A DNA stretch of 64,000 bases from Bradyrhizobium canariense (GCF_900105125.1 NZ_LT629750.1:1550001-1614000); one strand, 5' to 3'. Shown: positions 52,716 to 62,583, counted from the first letter of the stretch. Notes: generated from the letters alone by a model not told the origin. Made by a program: numbers and translations.

Positions 52716-54119
52716 ATGCTGCTTCGCATAGCAATCGGCAACAGGATGCCGAAACTGACCGCCCTCGTCACCGCGGTCGCACTCGCCCTCACACCGATGT
52801 CGAGTTTCGCGCAGGAAGCCAAGGGGCCACCTATCCTGCGCGACACCGAAGCCGAGCAATTGTTGCGCGATTACAGCCGGCCGATCCTGCGGGCGGCGGG
52901 TCTGGAAAAGCAGAACATCCAGGTCGTGATCATCAACGACAGCGTTTTTAATGCGTTCGTCGCCGACGGTCACCGGATTTTCGTGAACTACGGCGCGATC
53001 ATGCAGTCCGAGACCCCGAACCAGCTCATCGGCGTGCTCGCGCATGAAACCGGCCATCTGGCCGGAGGCCATCTCGCCAAGCTCCGCCAGCAACTGGCGC
53101 AAGCGCAGACACAGATGGTGATTGCCATGCTGCTCGGCGCCGGTGCGCTGGTGGCGGGCGCAAAAAGCGGCGGCGATAACGGTCTGACCAACGCAGGCGC
53201 CGCCGCCATATCGGCGCCGCAGGAAGTCATCCGCCGCACCCTGCTTTCCTATCAGCGCCAGCAGGAGGAAAACGCCGACCGCGCCGGCGTGAAGTTTTTG
53301 ACGGCGACCGGCCAGTCCGCGAAGGGCATGTACGATACCTTCAAGCGCTTTACCGATGACAGCCTGTTCGCCGCGCACAACGCCGACCCCTACGTTCAGT
53401 CGCACCCGATGCCGGCTGATCGCGTCGCCGCGCTCGAGGAAATCGCGCATTCAAGTCCATACTGGGACAAGAAAGACGATCCCGCGCTGCAGATGCGCCA
53501 CGACATGGTGCGCGCCAAGATATCGGCCTTCATGGAGCGCCAGGACACGGTCTACCGACGCTATCCGCTCTCGGACACCAGCCTGCCCGCGCGCTATGCC
53601 CACGCGATTGCGACCTATCGCCACGGCGATTTGCGTAATGCGCTGGCCCAGATTGACGCATTGATCCAGCTGCAGCCCGCCAACCCCTATTTCTATGAAT
53701 TGCGCGGCCAGGCGCTGCTGGAAGGCGGCAAGCCCGCGGAGGCGATCGCGCCGCTGCGCAAGGCGGTGCAGCTCTCGAATAACGCGCCGCTCATCGAGAT
53801 GTTACTTGGGCAGGCGCTCGTGGGAACGGATAATAACGCCTACAGCGCGGAAGCGATTGCGATTCTGCGCGCAGCGGTGAGCCGGGAGACCGAAGCACCG
53901 CTGGGTTATACCCAGCTCGCGATGGCTTACGGCCGGAAGGGAGATTATGCGGAGGCCGATCTGGCCTCGGCACAGGCCGCTTATCTTCGCGGCGACAACA
54001 AGACTGCGCGAGATCTCGCCTCGCGCGCCAAGACGCGCTTCGCTATCGGTACGCCCGGATGGGTCAAGGCTGACGACATCGTCTCGGCAAAGCCGTTGCC
54101 CGGCCAGAAAGGCGACTAA
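52716..54119 (+). CDS. Periplasmic M48 metalloprotease with TPR domain (BepA-like)
   Basis: 467 residues from the ATG at 52716; an in-frame ATG at 52746 could instead start the signal peptide, and the upstream open frame is not coding. Signal about 1-33 (ALALTPMSSFAQEA). Zinc site HETGH at residues 110-114, followed by the third ligand Glu in EENADRAGVKFL near 200. The C-terminal half has tetratricopeptide helices (YFYELRGQALLEGGKPAEAI, then YSAEAIAILRAA). BepA-type proteins degrade stalled outer-membrane proteins such as LptD. It runs parallel to the DsbA-like gene 109 bases downstream. Confidence 0.9.
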   Translation: MLLRIAIGNRMPKLTALVTAVALALTPMSSFAQEAKGPPILRDTEAEQLLRDYSRPILRAAGLEKQNIQVVIINDSVFNAFVADGHRIFVNYGAIMQSETPNQLIGVLAHETGHLAGGHLAKLRQQLAQAQTQMVIAMLLGAGALVAGAKSGGDNGLTNAGAAAISAPQEVIRRTLLSYQRQQEENADRAGVKFLTATGQSAKGMYDTFKRFTDDSLFAAHNADPYVQSHPMPADRVAALEEIAHSSPYWDKKDDPALQMRHDMVRAKISAFMERQDTVYRRYPLSDTSLPARYAHAIATYRHGDLRNALAQIDALIQLQPANPYFYELRGQALLEGGKPAEAIAPLRKAVQLSNNAPLIEMLLGQALVGTDNNAYSAEAIAILRAAVSRETEAPLGYTQLAMAYGRKGDYAEADLASAQAAYLRGDNKTARDLASRAKTRFAIGTPGWVKADDIVSAKPLPGQKGD

Positions 54120-54228
54120 AAGGGCGACTAACAAGAGATCACGCCAAACCCGCGAAAACCCGCTACACGACAAGCCAGCGACACGATCAAGGGTTTTCGA
54201 ACACCACTTTCACCTAGAGGATTTGCCA

Positions 54229-54999
54229 ATGCCTTCCTTCCGCTTGCTTGCCCCCGCATTATTCGCGCTGGCGCTTTGCGCCATGCCGCCGGCCGCATCG
54301 GCGCAGAGTTTTTCCGACACCCAGAAGAGCGATATCGAGGCGATCATCAAGAGCTACCTGGTCTCGCATCCCGAAGTGCTGGAGGAGGCGATGGCGGAAT
54401 TGAGCAAACGCCAGACCGCCGAGGAAGCGCAGAAGCATGAAGCCAGCGTTGCCGAAAACGCCGCGACGATTTTCAATTCGCCGCGCGGTGTCGTCCTCGG
54501 CAACAAGGATGGCGACGTCACCTTCGTCGAATTCTTCGATTACAATTGCGGCTATTGCAAACGCGCCATGGCCGACATGCTCGATCTGATGAAGACCGAT
54601 CCGAAGCTCAAGGTCGTGCTGAAGGAATTCCCGGTCTTGAGTCCGGGCTCCGTTGAAGCCGCGCAAGTCGCGGTTGCCGTGCGCATGCAGGATCCCGGCG
54701 GCAAGAAATATCTCGATTTCCACCAGAAGCTGCTCGGTGGTCGCGGGCCGGCTGACAAGGCGCACGCCTTGGCTGCCGCCAAGGACGCCGGCCTCGACAT
54801 GGCCAGGCTCGAAAAGGATATGGCGAGCCCGGAAGCAAAGGCCACGATCGAGGAGAACTTCAAGCTCGCCGAATCGATGGGCATGAACGGCACGCCGAGC
54901 TACGTGATCGGCAAGCAGGTCGTGGTCGGTGCGATCGGCCTTGATGGTCTCAAGGAGAAGATTGCCCTCGCCCGCTGCGGCAAGGCCGCCTGCTCCTAA
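54229..54999 (+). CDS. Periplasmic DsbA-family thiol-disulfide oxidoreductase
   Basis: 256 residues from the ATG at 54229 (AGAGGA upstream); the longer frame overlaps the M48 gene and is not used. Signal peptide 1-25 ends ASA-QS. A helical N-terminal extension (28-75) precedes the thioredoxin fold with DYNCGYCK, Cys107 and Cys110. The cis-proline loop is GMNGTPSYVIG. This is the Com1/BdbD/ScsC-like branch, with the helical extension often mediating oligomers. A second Cys pair (near the C-terminus, CGKAACS) may be structural. Closed by a strong terminator. Confidence 0.92.
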   Translation: MPSFRLLAPALFALALCAMPPAASAQSFSDTQKSDIEAIIKSYLVSHPEVLEEAMAELSKRQTAEEAQKHEASVAENAATIFNSPRGVVLGNKDGDVTFVEFFDYNCGYCKRAMADMLDLMKTDPKLKVVLKEFPVLSPGSVEAAQVAVAVRMQDPGGKKYLDFHQKLLGGRGPADKAHALAAAKDAGLDMARLEKDMASPEAKATIEENFKLAESMGMNGTPSYVIGKQVVVGAIGLDGLKEKIALARCGKAACS

Positions 55000-55023
55000 C
55001 GCTCGATATCGTTGCATCCATGA

Positions 55024-55056
55024 AAAGCCGGCGGTTGCACCGCCGGCTTTGTTTTT
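55024..55056 (+). terminator. Rho-independent terminator after the DsbA-like gene
   Basis: AAAGCCGGCGG-ttgca-CCGCCGGCTTTGTTTTT, 24 bases past the stop codon. Confidence 0.93.
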
Positions 55057-55189
55057 GAGCGGTTCCCAACAGCAAGACGTTCATCGCGCATTCACCAAAC
55101 AAAATCGTCGCAGGCTCCAATATCGAGGAACATCGCACATCGCCTGTCGTTGTCGGCGCGGGCAATGCAAATGTGTGAGGAGAATTTCG

Positions 55190-55897
55190 ATGATTAATCG
55201 CTTTAAGATGACGGTTGCCGTGGCGGCGTTGATCGCGGGAACCGGGTTTGCCAACGCGCAGGGCACCGGCATGAGCCGCGAAGCACCGTCAGCGGGTCCT
55301 GCCGCTCAGCAGAGTGCGCCATCGTCCGACCGCGGCACTTCCGCGACACCGATGAATCAAGGCGCGACGGAGCCGGGCATGAAGTCCACGCAGTCGCAGG
55401 AGAAGTCACCAGCCGCCGGCAAGAACCAGCGCGCCGACGAGACCATGCAAGGCCAGAAGTCCAAGAGCATGAGCTCTGAGAACGACAACGCCAAAGGCGG
55501 CAAGGACATCAAGGCTGAAGGCCGTGAAGACCAGAAAGGCATGAAGGCCGAAGGCCGCGACGGCAACGTGAAGGGCGCCGCGGAAAACAAGGGTACGGCG
55601 GAAAACAAGTCTCAGACCACGACGGGACAGGCCGGCGCCGGAGCGAAGCTCTCGAGCGACCAGCGCACCAAGATCACCACCGTGATCAAGGAGCAGCATG
55701 TGGCCCCGGTCACGAATGTAAACTTCTCGATTTCGGTCGGCACCCGCGTTCCGCACGACGTCGCCTTCCGTCCGCTTCCCGCGGAAGTCGTGACCATTTA
55801 CCCGGAGTGGCGCGGATATAACTTCATCCTCGTCAGGGACCAGATCCTGGTGATTGATCCCAACACCTTCGAAATCGTGGCCGTCATCGAGGCCTGA
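55190..55897 (+). CDS. Secreted DUF1236 protein with low-complexity middle
   Basis: 235 residues from the ATG at 55190, after GAGGAGA. Signal peptide about 1-23 (ending FANAQG). Residues 25-145 are Gly/Ser/Lys/Gln-rich with repeated KAEGRE/KAEGRD and AENKGTAENK segments, likely disordered. The C-terminal 85 residues are DUF1236: NVNFSISVGTRVPHDVAFRPLP then IYPEWRGYNFILVRDQIL. The family is frequent in rhizobia and envelope- or stress-associated, but has no known biochemical role. Longer upstream frame not coding. Confidence 0.88.
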   Translation: MINRFKMTVAVAALIAGTGFANAQGTGMSREAPSAGPAAQQSAPSSDRGTSATPMNQGATEPGMKSTQSQEKSPAAGKNQRADETMQGQKSKSMSSENDNAKGGKDIKAEGREDQKGMKAEGRDGNVKGAAENKGTAENKSQTTTGQAGAGAKLSSDQRTKITTVIKEQHVAPVTNVNFSISVGTRVPHDVAFRPLPAEVVTIYPEWRGYNFILVRDQILVIDPNTFEIVAVIEA

Positions 55898-56121
55898 GGT
55901 TTCCACAGGGACGACCATCCGGGGCGGGCAGCGATGCCCGCCCCCTTTGTCCCGCTTCACCATCCTTTAACCTTGGTTAATGAGTGATTTCCGTAGGTTC
56001 CACGCGGCTTTTTACGAACTGCATGAAGCATTTGGACGGGAAACGGCAGGGGGCGGAGGCTTCCCCTTGGGCCGGTTGTTACCTATAACCGCGCCACCAC
56101 CGCCACATCGCCGGGATTTGG

Positions 56122-56589
56122 ATGGCCAACACACCTGCCGAGACGATTTATATTCTCAACGGCCCGAACCTCAATCTGCTGGGGATTCGCGAGCCGGAGA
56201 CCTATGGCCACGCGACGCTCTCCGACGTCGAGAAGCTCTGCGCCGAGACATCGGCGCAATTCGGCATGAAAGCCGATTGCCGGCAATCCAATCGCGAAGG
56301 CGAACTGATCGATTTCATCCACGAGGCGCACGCGAAGAAAGCGGCCGGGATCATCATCAACGCCGGCGGTTACTCGCACACCTCGATCGCGCTGCACGAC
56401 GCCCTGGTCGCGGTGAAAATCCCGACGGTGGAAGTGCACATCAGCAATATTCACGCCCGCGAAAATTTCCGGCACCATTCGTTCACGGCCAAGGCTGCCT
56501 TCGCAACGCTTTCCGGCTTCGGCATCGACGGTTACCGGCTCGCGATCAATGGCCTGGCCGCCAGGATCGGCGTCAAGGCAAAAGCCTGA
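56122..56589 (+). CDS. aroQ: 3-dehydroquinate dehydratase, type II
   Basis: 155 residues. Converts 3-dehydroquinate to 3-dehydroshikimate in the shikimate pathway. N-terminal [18 protein letters not shown] includes catalytic Tyr28; [17 protein letters not shown] binds substrate, and [17 protein letters not shown] holds the general acid His106 and substrate arginine. Length matches the dodecameric type II enzyme. Start after CGGGATTTGG. It ends 31 bases before accB on the same strand and may be cotranscribed with it. Confidence 0.96.
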   Translation: MANTPAETIYILNGPNLNLLGIREPETYGHATLSDVEKLCAETSAQFGMKADCRQSNREGELIDFIHEAHAKKAAGIIINAGGYSHTSIALHDALVAVKIPTVEVHISNIHARENFRHHSFTAKAAFATLSGFGIDGYRLAINGLAARIGVKAKA

Positions 56590-56620
56590 CGCCTGTCACC
56601 CAAAAGAAAGTTACGAGATC

Positions 56621-57100
56621 ATGGCGCGTCAGCCTGACGACAAAGCATCCGCAAAATCCAAGAGCGACGACAGCGCACTCATTCGCGAGCTCGCGCTGCT
56701 GCTCGATGAAACCAGTCTCACCGAGATCGAGATCGAACGCGCCGGCTTGCGGGTGCGGGTCGCGCGCAACATCAGCATCGCCGCGTCGATGCCGGCGTCC
56801 ATTCAGGCCGTCGCCGCCGCGCCCGGCGTTGCGGCCCCCGGCGATGTGGCGGATGTCGCCAAGCATCCGGGCGTCGTGCCCTCGCCCATGGTCGGCACCG
56901 CCTATTGGGCTTCCGAACCCGGCGCCAAGCCGTTCATCGAAGTCGGCAGCAAGGTGTCGGTCGGACAGACCCTGCTGATCATCGAGGCGATGAAGACGAT
57001 GAACCAGATTCCGTCACCGCGCGCGGGCACCGTAAAGCAGATTTTGGTCGAAGACGGCCAGCCTGTCGAATTCGGCGAGCCGTTGGTGATCATTGAATAG
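56621..57100 (+). CDS. accB: Acetyl-CoA carboxylase biotin carboxyl carrier protein
   Basis: 159 residues from the ATG at 56621; the longer frame overlaps aroQ and is not conserved. Carries biotin between the carboxylase and transferase of acetyl-CoA carboxylase, first step of fatty-acid synthesis. A helical N-terminus (15-50) and an Ala/Pro linker (55-85) precede the biotinyl domain: [15 protein letters not shown] with the thumb, and Lys125 in [12 protein letters not shown] is the biotin site. accC follows after a palindromic repeat. Confidence 0.96.
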   Translation: MARQPDDKASAKSKSDDSALIRELALLLDETSLTEIEIERAGLRVRVARNISIAASMPASIQAVAAAPGVAAPGDVADVAKHPGVVPSPMVGTAYWASEPGAKPFIEVGSKVSVGQTLLIIEAMKTMNQIPSPRAGTVKQILVEDGQPVEFGEPLVIIE

Positions 57101-57104
57101 AGGC

Positions 57105-57187
57105 GAGTGGCGAATAGCGAATGGCCAATAGAACGACGACGAACTCAGCGGCCGCTCGAAGCGCTTTCCACTCGCTGTTCGCCACTC
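57105..57187. repeat. Inverted repeat between accB and accC
   Basis: GAGTGGCGAATAGCGAATGG (57105-57124) pairs with CCACTCGCTGTTCGCCACTC (57168-57187), 18 of 20 matching, around a 43-base centre. Fills most of the 116-base accB-accC gap. Confidence 0.8.
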
Positions 57188-57216
57188 ACCATTCGCCCCT
57201 CCCTGCCTAGGACAAC

Positions 57217-58566
57217 ATGTTCGACAAGATCCTGATAGCTAACCGCGGCGAAATCGCACTGCGCGTCCTGCGCGCGTGCAAGGAGCTCGGCATCTCCACG
57301 GTCGCGGTGCATTCGACCGCCGATGCCGACGCCATGCATGTGCGCCTGGCCGACGAGAGCGTCTGCATCGGTCCGCCGCCGTCCAAGGACAGCTATCTCA
57401 ACGTCCCGGCGCTGCTGGCGGCCTGCGAGATCACGGGCGCCGATGCAGTGCATCCCGGCTACGGCTTTCTGTCGGAGAATGCCCGCTTTGCCGAGATCCT
57501 GGCCGATCACAATCTGCATTTCATCGGACCGAAAGCCGAACACATCCGCCTGATGGGCGACAAGATCGAAGCCAAGAAGACTGCAAAGCGGCTCGGCATT
57601 CCCGTGGTTCCCGGCTCCGAGGGTGCCGTCGGGCCCGACGATGACGCAATGGCGATCGCGAAAGCCATTGGCTTTCCGGTGCTGGTGAAGGCGGCTTCAG
57701 GCGGCGGCGGCCGCGGCATGAAGGTCGCGCAGACCGCTGACGACCTGATGCTGGCGCTTTCCACCGCCGCCAATGAAGCCAAATCGGCATTCGGCGATGC
57801 CTCGGTCTATCTCGAGAAATATCTGCAGAAGCCGCGCCACATTGAAATTCAGGTGCTCGGCGACGGCCGCGGCGGGGCGATCCATCTCGGCGAGCGCGAT
57901 TGCTCGCTGCAGCGTCGTCATCAGAAGGTCTGGGAAGAAGGCCCGTCACCGGTTCTGACCGCGGAGGCGCGCGCCAGGATTGGCGGGATTTGCGCCAAGG
58001 CCATGCAGGACATGAAATATCTCGGTGTCGGCACCATCGAGTTTCTGTTCGAGGACGGCGAATTCTATTTCATCGAAATGAACACCCGCATCCAGGTCGA
58101 ACATCCCGTCACCGAGATGATCACCGACATCGACCTCGTGCTGGAGCAGATCCGCATCGCCGCCGGTGGCGAGTTGCCTGCCACGCAGGATGAAATCGCC
58201 ATCATCGGCCATGCTATCGAGTGTCGCGTCAATGCGGAAAACCCGCAGACGTTTCGTCCCTCCCCGGGGCGGATTTCGCAATACCATCCGCCCGGCGGGC
58301 TCGGCGTGCGGATCGATTCTGCCGTCTATCAGGGCTACGTCATCCCGCCCTATTACGATTCCCTGGTGGGCAAGCTGATCGTGCACGGCAAGACCCGCGC
58401 GGAGTGCCTGATGCGGCTGCGGCGAGCGCTCGACGAAATGGTGGTGGAAGGCATCGAAACCACGTTGCCGCTGTTCAGGGCGCTGGTCCGCGAACCCGCC
58501 ATCATCGACGGCGACTACCATATTCACTGGCTGGAGCAATATCTGGCCGGTAAACCGGCCAATTGA
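57217..58566 (+). CDS. accC: Acetyl-CoA carboxylase biotin carboxylase
   Basis: 449 residues from the ATG at 57217, behind AGGACAAC. Carboxylates biotin on AccB using ATP and bicarbonate. N-terminal [23 protein letters not shown]-grasp with [14 protein letters not shown] glycine loop; metal-binding [17 protein letters not shown] includes the catalytic Glu/Asn/Arg. [12 protein letters not shown] and [15 protein letters not shown] are family markers. Full length for bacterial AccC. Confidence 0.97.
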   Translation: MFDKILIANRGEIALRVLRACKELGISTVAVHSTADADAMHVRLADESVCIGPPPSKDSYLNVPALLAACEITGADAVHPGYGFLSENARFAEILADHNLHFIGPKAEHIRLMGDKIEAKKTAKRLGIPVVPGSEGAVGPDDDAMAIAKAIGFPVLVKAASGGGGRGMKVAQTADDLMLALSTAANEAKSAFGDASVYLEKYLQKPRHIEIQVLGDGRGGAIHLGERDCSLQRRHQKVWEEGPSPVLTAEARARIGGICAKAMQDMKYLGVGTIEFLFEDGEFYFIEMNTRIQVEHPVTEMITDIDLVLEQIRIAAGGELPATQDEIAIIGHAIECRVNAENPQTFRPSPGRISQYHPPGGLGVRIDSAVYQGYVIPPYYDSLVGKLIVHGKTRAECLMRLRRALDEMVVEGIETTLPLFRALVREPAIIDGDYHIHWLEQYLAGKPAN

Positions 58567-58663
58567 GCGGCCGCCTCTCCCGACAAAAATATCCGATCCC
58601 TCCGGGAACCATTTGCCCCAATGGAAGTTTTCGGGTTGCCGGGAACGATCCCGCGGGGGACAG

Positions 58664-60217
58664 TTGATTTCGCCAAGCGAAACACTTGTGACGGTTGATG
58701 CCACGCGCCGGCGCGCGATTGGTCAAATCCTGCTGCTCGCGGCCGGGCTTTTTGTGCTGGTTGCGATCAGCGCCTTGTCGGTGGTCCTCGTCACCCAGTC
58801 CCGCAAGGACAACGCCTGGGTGGTTCACACCGTTGAGGTGGAAAACCAGATCAACGCCTTGCTGCTGGACATCCGCCGCGCCGAAAGCGCCACGCGCGCT
58901 TACATGCTGTCTTCGGCGCCGCAATTCCTCAGCGAAAACGAATCTGCGACGGCAGCCATCCTGCCCGAGCTCGACCATCTCACTCATTTGACCAGCGACA
59001 ATCCGGTTCAAGCCGAGAACGCCGCGAAACTGAAAACAGCAGTTGAGCTGCGGTTAGGTGAATTCGCCCGAGGTATCGATCGCACCCGGAACAATGATGT
59101 CGCAGCCAGCATTGCCGTCTTGCGCGAAGGCCGATCGAACGAGGCCGCCGAGGCCATCACGCAGATCACGCACGCGATGCGCGGCGAAGAAGATCGCCTT
59201 TTCGCGCTACGGACGAAAATCGCCGACCGCACCCAGCAATTGGCATCGATCGTGACCGTCGTCGGCTCCGGCCTCGTGATCGCGCTTGCCGCGATTTCGG
59301 TGTTTTTGGTGCGGCGTTCGTCGCGCGCGCGCGATTTTGCCGAAGCGCGGTTGCGCGACAGCAATCTCAATCTTGAGGCGACGGTCGACGAGCGCACGGC
59401 CGATCTGCGCGAAGCCAACAACGAAATCCAGCGCTTTGCCTATATCGTCAGTCACGATCTGCGCTCGCCGCTGGTCAACATCATGGGTTTCACCAGCGAG
59501 CTCGAGGAATTGCGTGGCGACATCTTCAGGCGAATCGCGACGCTCGGCCATATGACGGATTCCGCGCCACTCGTTCCGGCCGATGGCGGCGACGTCGAAA
59601 CCATGCTCGACGGACCGGACAAGCAGCTCTCGCAGGATTTCGCCGAAGCGCTCGGCTTCATCAAATCGTCGATCGCCAAGATGGACCGCCTGATCACCGC
59701 CATCCTCAATCTGACCCGCGAGGGGCGGCGCGAATTCCAGCCGGTGCAAATCGACACCCGCGAGTTGATCGAGAGTATCGTTTCGACCGTCGCCCATCAG
59801 GCGGCCGAGGCCGACGCGCAGATTCGCATCGAGCCGCTGCCGGACATCATCAGTGACCGGCTTGCAATCGAGCAGATCTTTTCCAACTTGATCGACAACG
59901 CACTCAAATACCTCAAGCCCGGGGTTCCCGGCGACATCACGATCCGGGGCCGCACCAAGCTCGGCTTTGCGATTTTTGAGATTGCAGACAACGGCCGCGG
60001 CATCGATCCCAAGGACCACCAGCGGATCTTTGACCTGTTCCGCCGTGCCGGTACACAGGATAAGCCCGGACAGGGCATCGGGCTCGCCCACGTCCGGGCG
60101 CTGGTGCGGCGGCTCGGTGGAACCATGTCGGTTTCATCGGAACTTCACAATGGCAGCACATTCACGATAACACTGCCCATCGCCTGGGCAGCCAGTAACC
60201 GGAACAGAGATACATGA
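58664..60217 (+). CDS. Sensor histidine kinase with CHASE3-like sensor
   Basis: About 517 residues if the TTG at 58664 (after GGGGGA) is used; GTG at 58688 and the frame opening at 58613 are alternatives, none convincing. Two transmembrane helices (about 20-42 and 208-228) bracket a helical periplasmic sensor with QINALLLDIRRAESATRAYM, a CHASE3-type marker. DHp phospho-acceptor His264 is in YIVSHDLRSPLVN. The DHp hairpin loop carries an extra segment of roughly 40 residues (FRRIATLGHM to GPDKQLSQ). HATPase: SNLIDNALKYLKPG, IADNGRGID, GQGIGLAHVRALV. Stop overlaps the receiver gene (ATGA). Confidence 0.9.
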   Translation: MISPSETLVTVDATRRRAIGQILLLAAGLFVLVAISALSVVLVTQSRKDNAWVVHTVEVENQINALLLDIRRAESATRAYMLSSAPQFLSENESATAAILPELDHLTHLTSDNPVQAENAAKLKTAVELRLGEFARGIDRTRNNDVAASIAVLREGRSNEAAEAITQITHAMRGEEDRLFALRTKIADRTQQLASIVTVVGSGLVIALAAISVFLVRRSSRARDFAEARLRDSNLNLEATVDERTADLREANNEIQRFAYIVSHDLRSPLVNIMGFTSELEELRGDIFRRIATLGHMTDSAPLVPADGGDVETMLDGPDKQLSQDFAEALGFIKSSIAKMDRLITAILNLTREGRREFQPVQIDTRELIESIVSTVAHQAAEADAQIRIEPLPDIISDRLAIEQIFSNLIDNALKYLKPGVPGDITIRGRTKLGFAIFEIADNGRGIDPKDHQRIFDLFRRAGTQDKPGQGIGLAHVRALVRRLGGTMSVSSELHNGSTFTITLPIAWAASNRNRDT

Positions 60218-60654
60218 GCAAGCCAGTCACCATCATCATGATCGAGGACGACGAAGGGCACGCCCGCCTCATCGAGCGGAACATCCGTCGCTCCGGCGTC
60301 AACAACGAGATCTTGCCGTTCACCAATGGTACAGCTGCAGTGAACTATTTGTTCGGCAACGATGGTACCGGCGTCGACCATAAGGGCGAGGCGTTGCTGA
60401 TCCTGCTCGATCTCAACCTGCCGGATATGACCGGCATCGATATCTTGCGCCGGGTCAAGGAAAACAAATATCTGAAATGCGCTCCGGTCGTCGTGCTCAC
60501 GACCACCGACGACTCGCAGGAGATCAAGCGCTGCTATGAACTCGGCTGCAACGTCTACATCACCAAGCCGGTAAATTACGAAAGCTTCGCCAACGCCATT
60601 CGCCAGCTTGGCCTGTTCTTTTCCGTCATTCAGGTTCCGCAAGCCGCCACATGA
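60214..60654 (+). CDS. Single-domain CheY/Rcp1-like response regulator
   Basis: 146 residues, one receiver domain only. Acidic pair EDD at 11-13, phosphorylation site Asp66 in ILLDLNLPDMTG, signalling Thr in VVLTTTDDS, and Lys in YITKPVNYES. No output domain, so it acts by protein contact, as in Rcp1-like regulators paired with phytochrome or CHASE kinases. Overlaps both neighbours by four bases (ATGA), giving coupled translation with the kinase before and the receiver-kinase after it. A role as phosphate shuttle between the two is an inference. Confidence 0.93.
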   Translation: MSKPVTIIMIEDDEGHARLIERNIRRSGVNNEILPFTNGTAAVNYLFGNDGTGVDHKGEALLILLDLNLPDMTGIDILRRVKENKYLKCAPVVVLTTTDDSQEIKRCYELGCNVYITKPVNYESFANAIRQLGLFFSVIQVPQAAT

Positions 60655-61742
60655 GCGCTGCCATGCCCACGCTGCTATATATCGACGACGATGAGGCGCT
60701 GGCCCGGCTGGTCGACCGCGGCCTGACCCGGCTCGGCTTCAGCGTGGTCCATGCCGCAAGCGGCACGGCCGGGCTCGACCGGCTGCAGCAGGGCGGCATC
60801 GACGTCGTCGCGCTCGATCAATACATGCCCGGGCTCGATGGCCTCGAAACCCTCGAGCAGATATTGGCGATTCCGAATTCGCCGCCGGTGGTGTTCGTCA
60901 CCGCTTCGCAGGATTCAACCATCGCCGTCACCGCGCTCAAGGCGGGCGCCGCCGATTATCTGGTAAAGGACGTGCAGGGCGATTTCATCCCCCTGCTCCA
61001 GGTCGCCGTCAACGGCGCGTTGCGTCAGGCGCAGATCCAGAAGGCCCGCGACGAAGCCGAGGCCGAGGTCCACGCCTCGCGCGACCGCTACGCCGCGCTC
61101 GCCGCCGAGCGCGAGGTGCTGCTGCGCGAGGTCAACCATCGCGTCGGCAACAGCTTGCAGATCATCGCCTCGCTGCTGCATCTGCAGGCCAGCTCCGCAG
61201 CGCAGGACGACGTCAAGGCCGCGTTGACCAATGCGATGGGCCGTGTGGCCGCGGTGGCTCAGGTTCACCGCCGCCTCTACACCTCGCACGATCTGAAGAG
61301 CGTGCTCCTGAACCAGTACCTGGATGCCCTGCTCGAGGACCTCAGGCGGTCCGCCGAAGGCAACCGGATGTCGCGGCTGACATTGAAGGCCGAACCGATC
61401 GAGATCGATCCGGACCGCGCGGTGGCGATCGGCATCATCGTCAATGAACTGGTGATGAACGCCGTCAAATACGCCTATCCCGACGGCGCCGGTCCTATTC
61501 ACGTCGAGCTCAAGGCGCAAGGTGACGATCTGGTACTGTCGATCGCCGATGACGGCGTCGGCCTCAACGTCAAGGCGGACCCGCGCTCCACCGGCATGGG
61601 ACAGCGCATCGTCACTGCGATGGCGACCAAGCTGGATGCCTGCGTCGAGCGCGATCCGAGCCATACCGGCACCCGGATCGTGGTCCGGTTTCGCCGCGTC
61701 AATGCACCCGCCACGAAACCTGCGAACGCGGCCGCGGGCTAA
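60651..61742 (+). CDS. Receiver domain fused to an HWE/HisKA_2-type histidine kinase
   Basis: 363 residues. Receiver (1-120): IDDDEA, Asp56 in VALDQYMPGLDG, and KAGAADYLVK. A coiled coil (125-155) joins it to HisKA_2: LREVNHRVGNSLQIIASLLHLQ with phospho-acceptor His163, then HATPase with VNELVMNAVKYAYPDG and a short ADDGVG box. HWE/HisKA_2 kinases differ from classical ones by this LxEVxHRVxN box, and often serve general stress or light pathways in Alphaproteobacteria. It may take phosphate or a protein contact from the preceding receiver. Coupled by ATGA to it. Confidence 0.92.
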   Translation: MSAAMPTLLYIDDDEALARLVDRGLTRLGFSVVHAASGTAGLDRLQQGGIDVVALDQYMPGLDGLETLEQILAIPNSPPVVFVTASQDSTIAVTALKAGAADYLVKDVQGDFIPLLQVAVNGALRQAQIQKARDEAEAEVHASRDRYAALAAEREVLLREVNHRVGNSLQIIASLLHLQASSAAQDDVKAALTNAMGRVAAVAQVHRRLYTSHDLKSVLLNQYLDALLEDLRRSAEGNRMSRLTLKAEPIEIDPDRAVAIGIIVNELVMNAVKYAYPDGAGPIHVELKAQGDDLVLSIADDGVGLNVKADPRSTGMGQRIVTAMATKLDACVERDPSHTGTRIVVRFRRVNAPATKPANAAAG

Positions 61743-61750
61743 AGCCTTTT

Positions 61751-61855
61751 CGGTTCTGATGGAATCAGAACCGAGGCTCTATTTCTTTTGTTTTGACGCG
61801 TTTTCTTCACGCGAACCGGAAGCCACTTCGCTCGAAAACGCTATAGTGCGCGGTC
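61751..61855 (+). repeat. Dispersed palindromic repeat, copy 2
   Basis: CGGTTCTGAT-gga-ATCAGAACCG (perfect 10-base arms, 61751-61773) followed by ...TTTTGACGCGTTTTCTTCACGCGAACCGG...CACTTCGCTCGAAAACGCTATAG. Same element as at 11451, longer trailer here, nine bases past a stop codon. Confidence 0.75.
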
Positions 61856-61889
61856 GCATGCCGGCCCTCACCCTGCTATCCTGGCGCAC

Positions 61890-62570
61890 ATGACGTCGCG
61901 CGACTCCGCCACTTCCGAAATCACGCCCGAAGTGCTGCTGCGCGCCTATGCCTGCGGCATTTTCCCGATGGCCGAAAGCGCCGATGATCCGACCCTGTTC
62001 TGGGTCGAGCCGGAAATGCGCGGCGTCATCCCGCTCGACGGCTTTCATGTCTCGTCGCGGCTGGCGCGCACCGTGCGCTCAGACGCCTTCACCGTTACCG
62101 TCGATACCGCTTTCAAGGCCGTCATCGCCGGCTGCGCCGCGCCACAGCCCGGGCGCGACGATACCTGGATCAACAAGCGCATTCGCGATCTCTATATCGG
62201 GTTGTACGAACTCGGGCATTGCCACAGCGTCGAGGTCTGGGAGAACGATGACCTTGTCGGCGGACTATACGGCGTCAACCTCGGCCGCGCCTTCTTCGGC
62301 GAGAGCATGTTTCACCGCACCCGCGACGCCTCGAAGGTGGCGCTGGTGCATCTGGTGGCGCGGCTGATTGCAGGCGGTTTCGCACTGCTCGACACCCAAT
62401 ACGTGACCGAGCATTTGCGCAGTTTCGGCGCGGTCGAGGTGCCGCGACGGCGTTACCGGGCGCTGCTGGACAAGGCGATCACAGGAGAGGCCGCGGATTT
62501 CGGCAAGCTGCCGGTTGATCGCCCCCTCAGCGGCGCGGATGCGCTCCAGATCATCGCGGAGCGCGGCTAG
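61890..62570 (+). CDS. aat: Leucyl/phenylalanyl-tRNA-protein transferase
   Basis: 226 residues. Adds Leu or Phe from tRNA to N-terminal Arg/Lys of proteins, marking them for ClpAP through the N-end rule. [28 protein letters not shown] is the expected start (given here in part as GIFPMAE and WVEPEMRG); [14 protein letters not shown] follows. The core has [31 protein letters not shown] and [16 protein letters not shown]. Full length. Downstream convergent with the DUF2155 gene. Confidence 0.96.
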   Translation: MTSRDSATSEITPEVLLRAYACGIFPMAESADDPTLFWVEPEMRGVIPLDGFHVSSRLARTVRSDAFTVTVDTAFKAVIAGCAAPQPGRDDTWINKRIRDLYIGLYELGHCHSVEVWENDDLVGGLYGVNLGRAFFGESMFHRTRDASKVALVHLVARLIAGGFALLDTQYVTEHLRSFGAVEVPRRRYRALLDKAITGEAADFGKLPVDRPLSGADALQIIAERG

Positions 62571-62583
62571 CCGAAGGCGCGCT

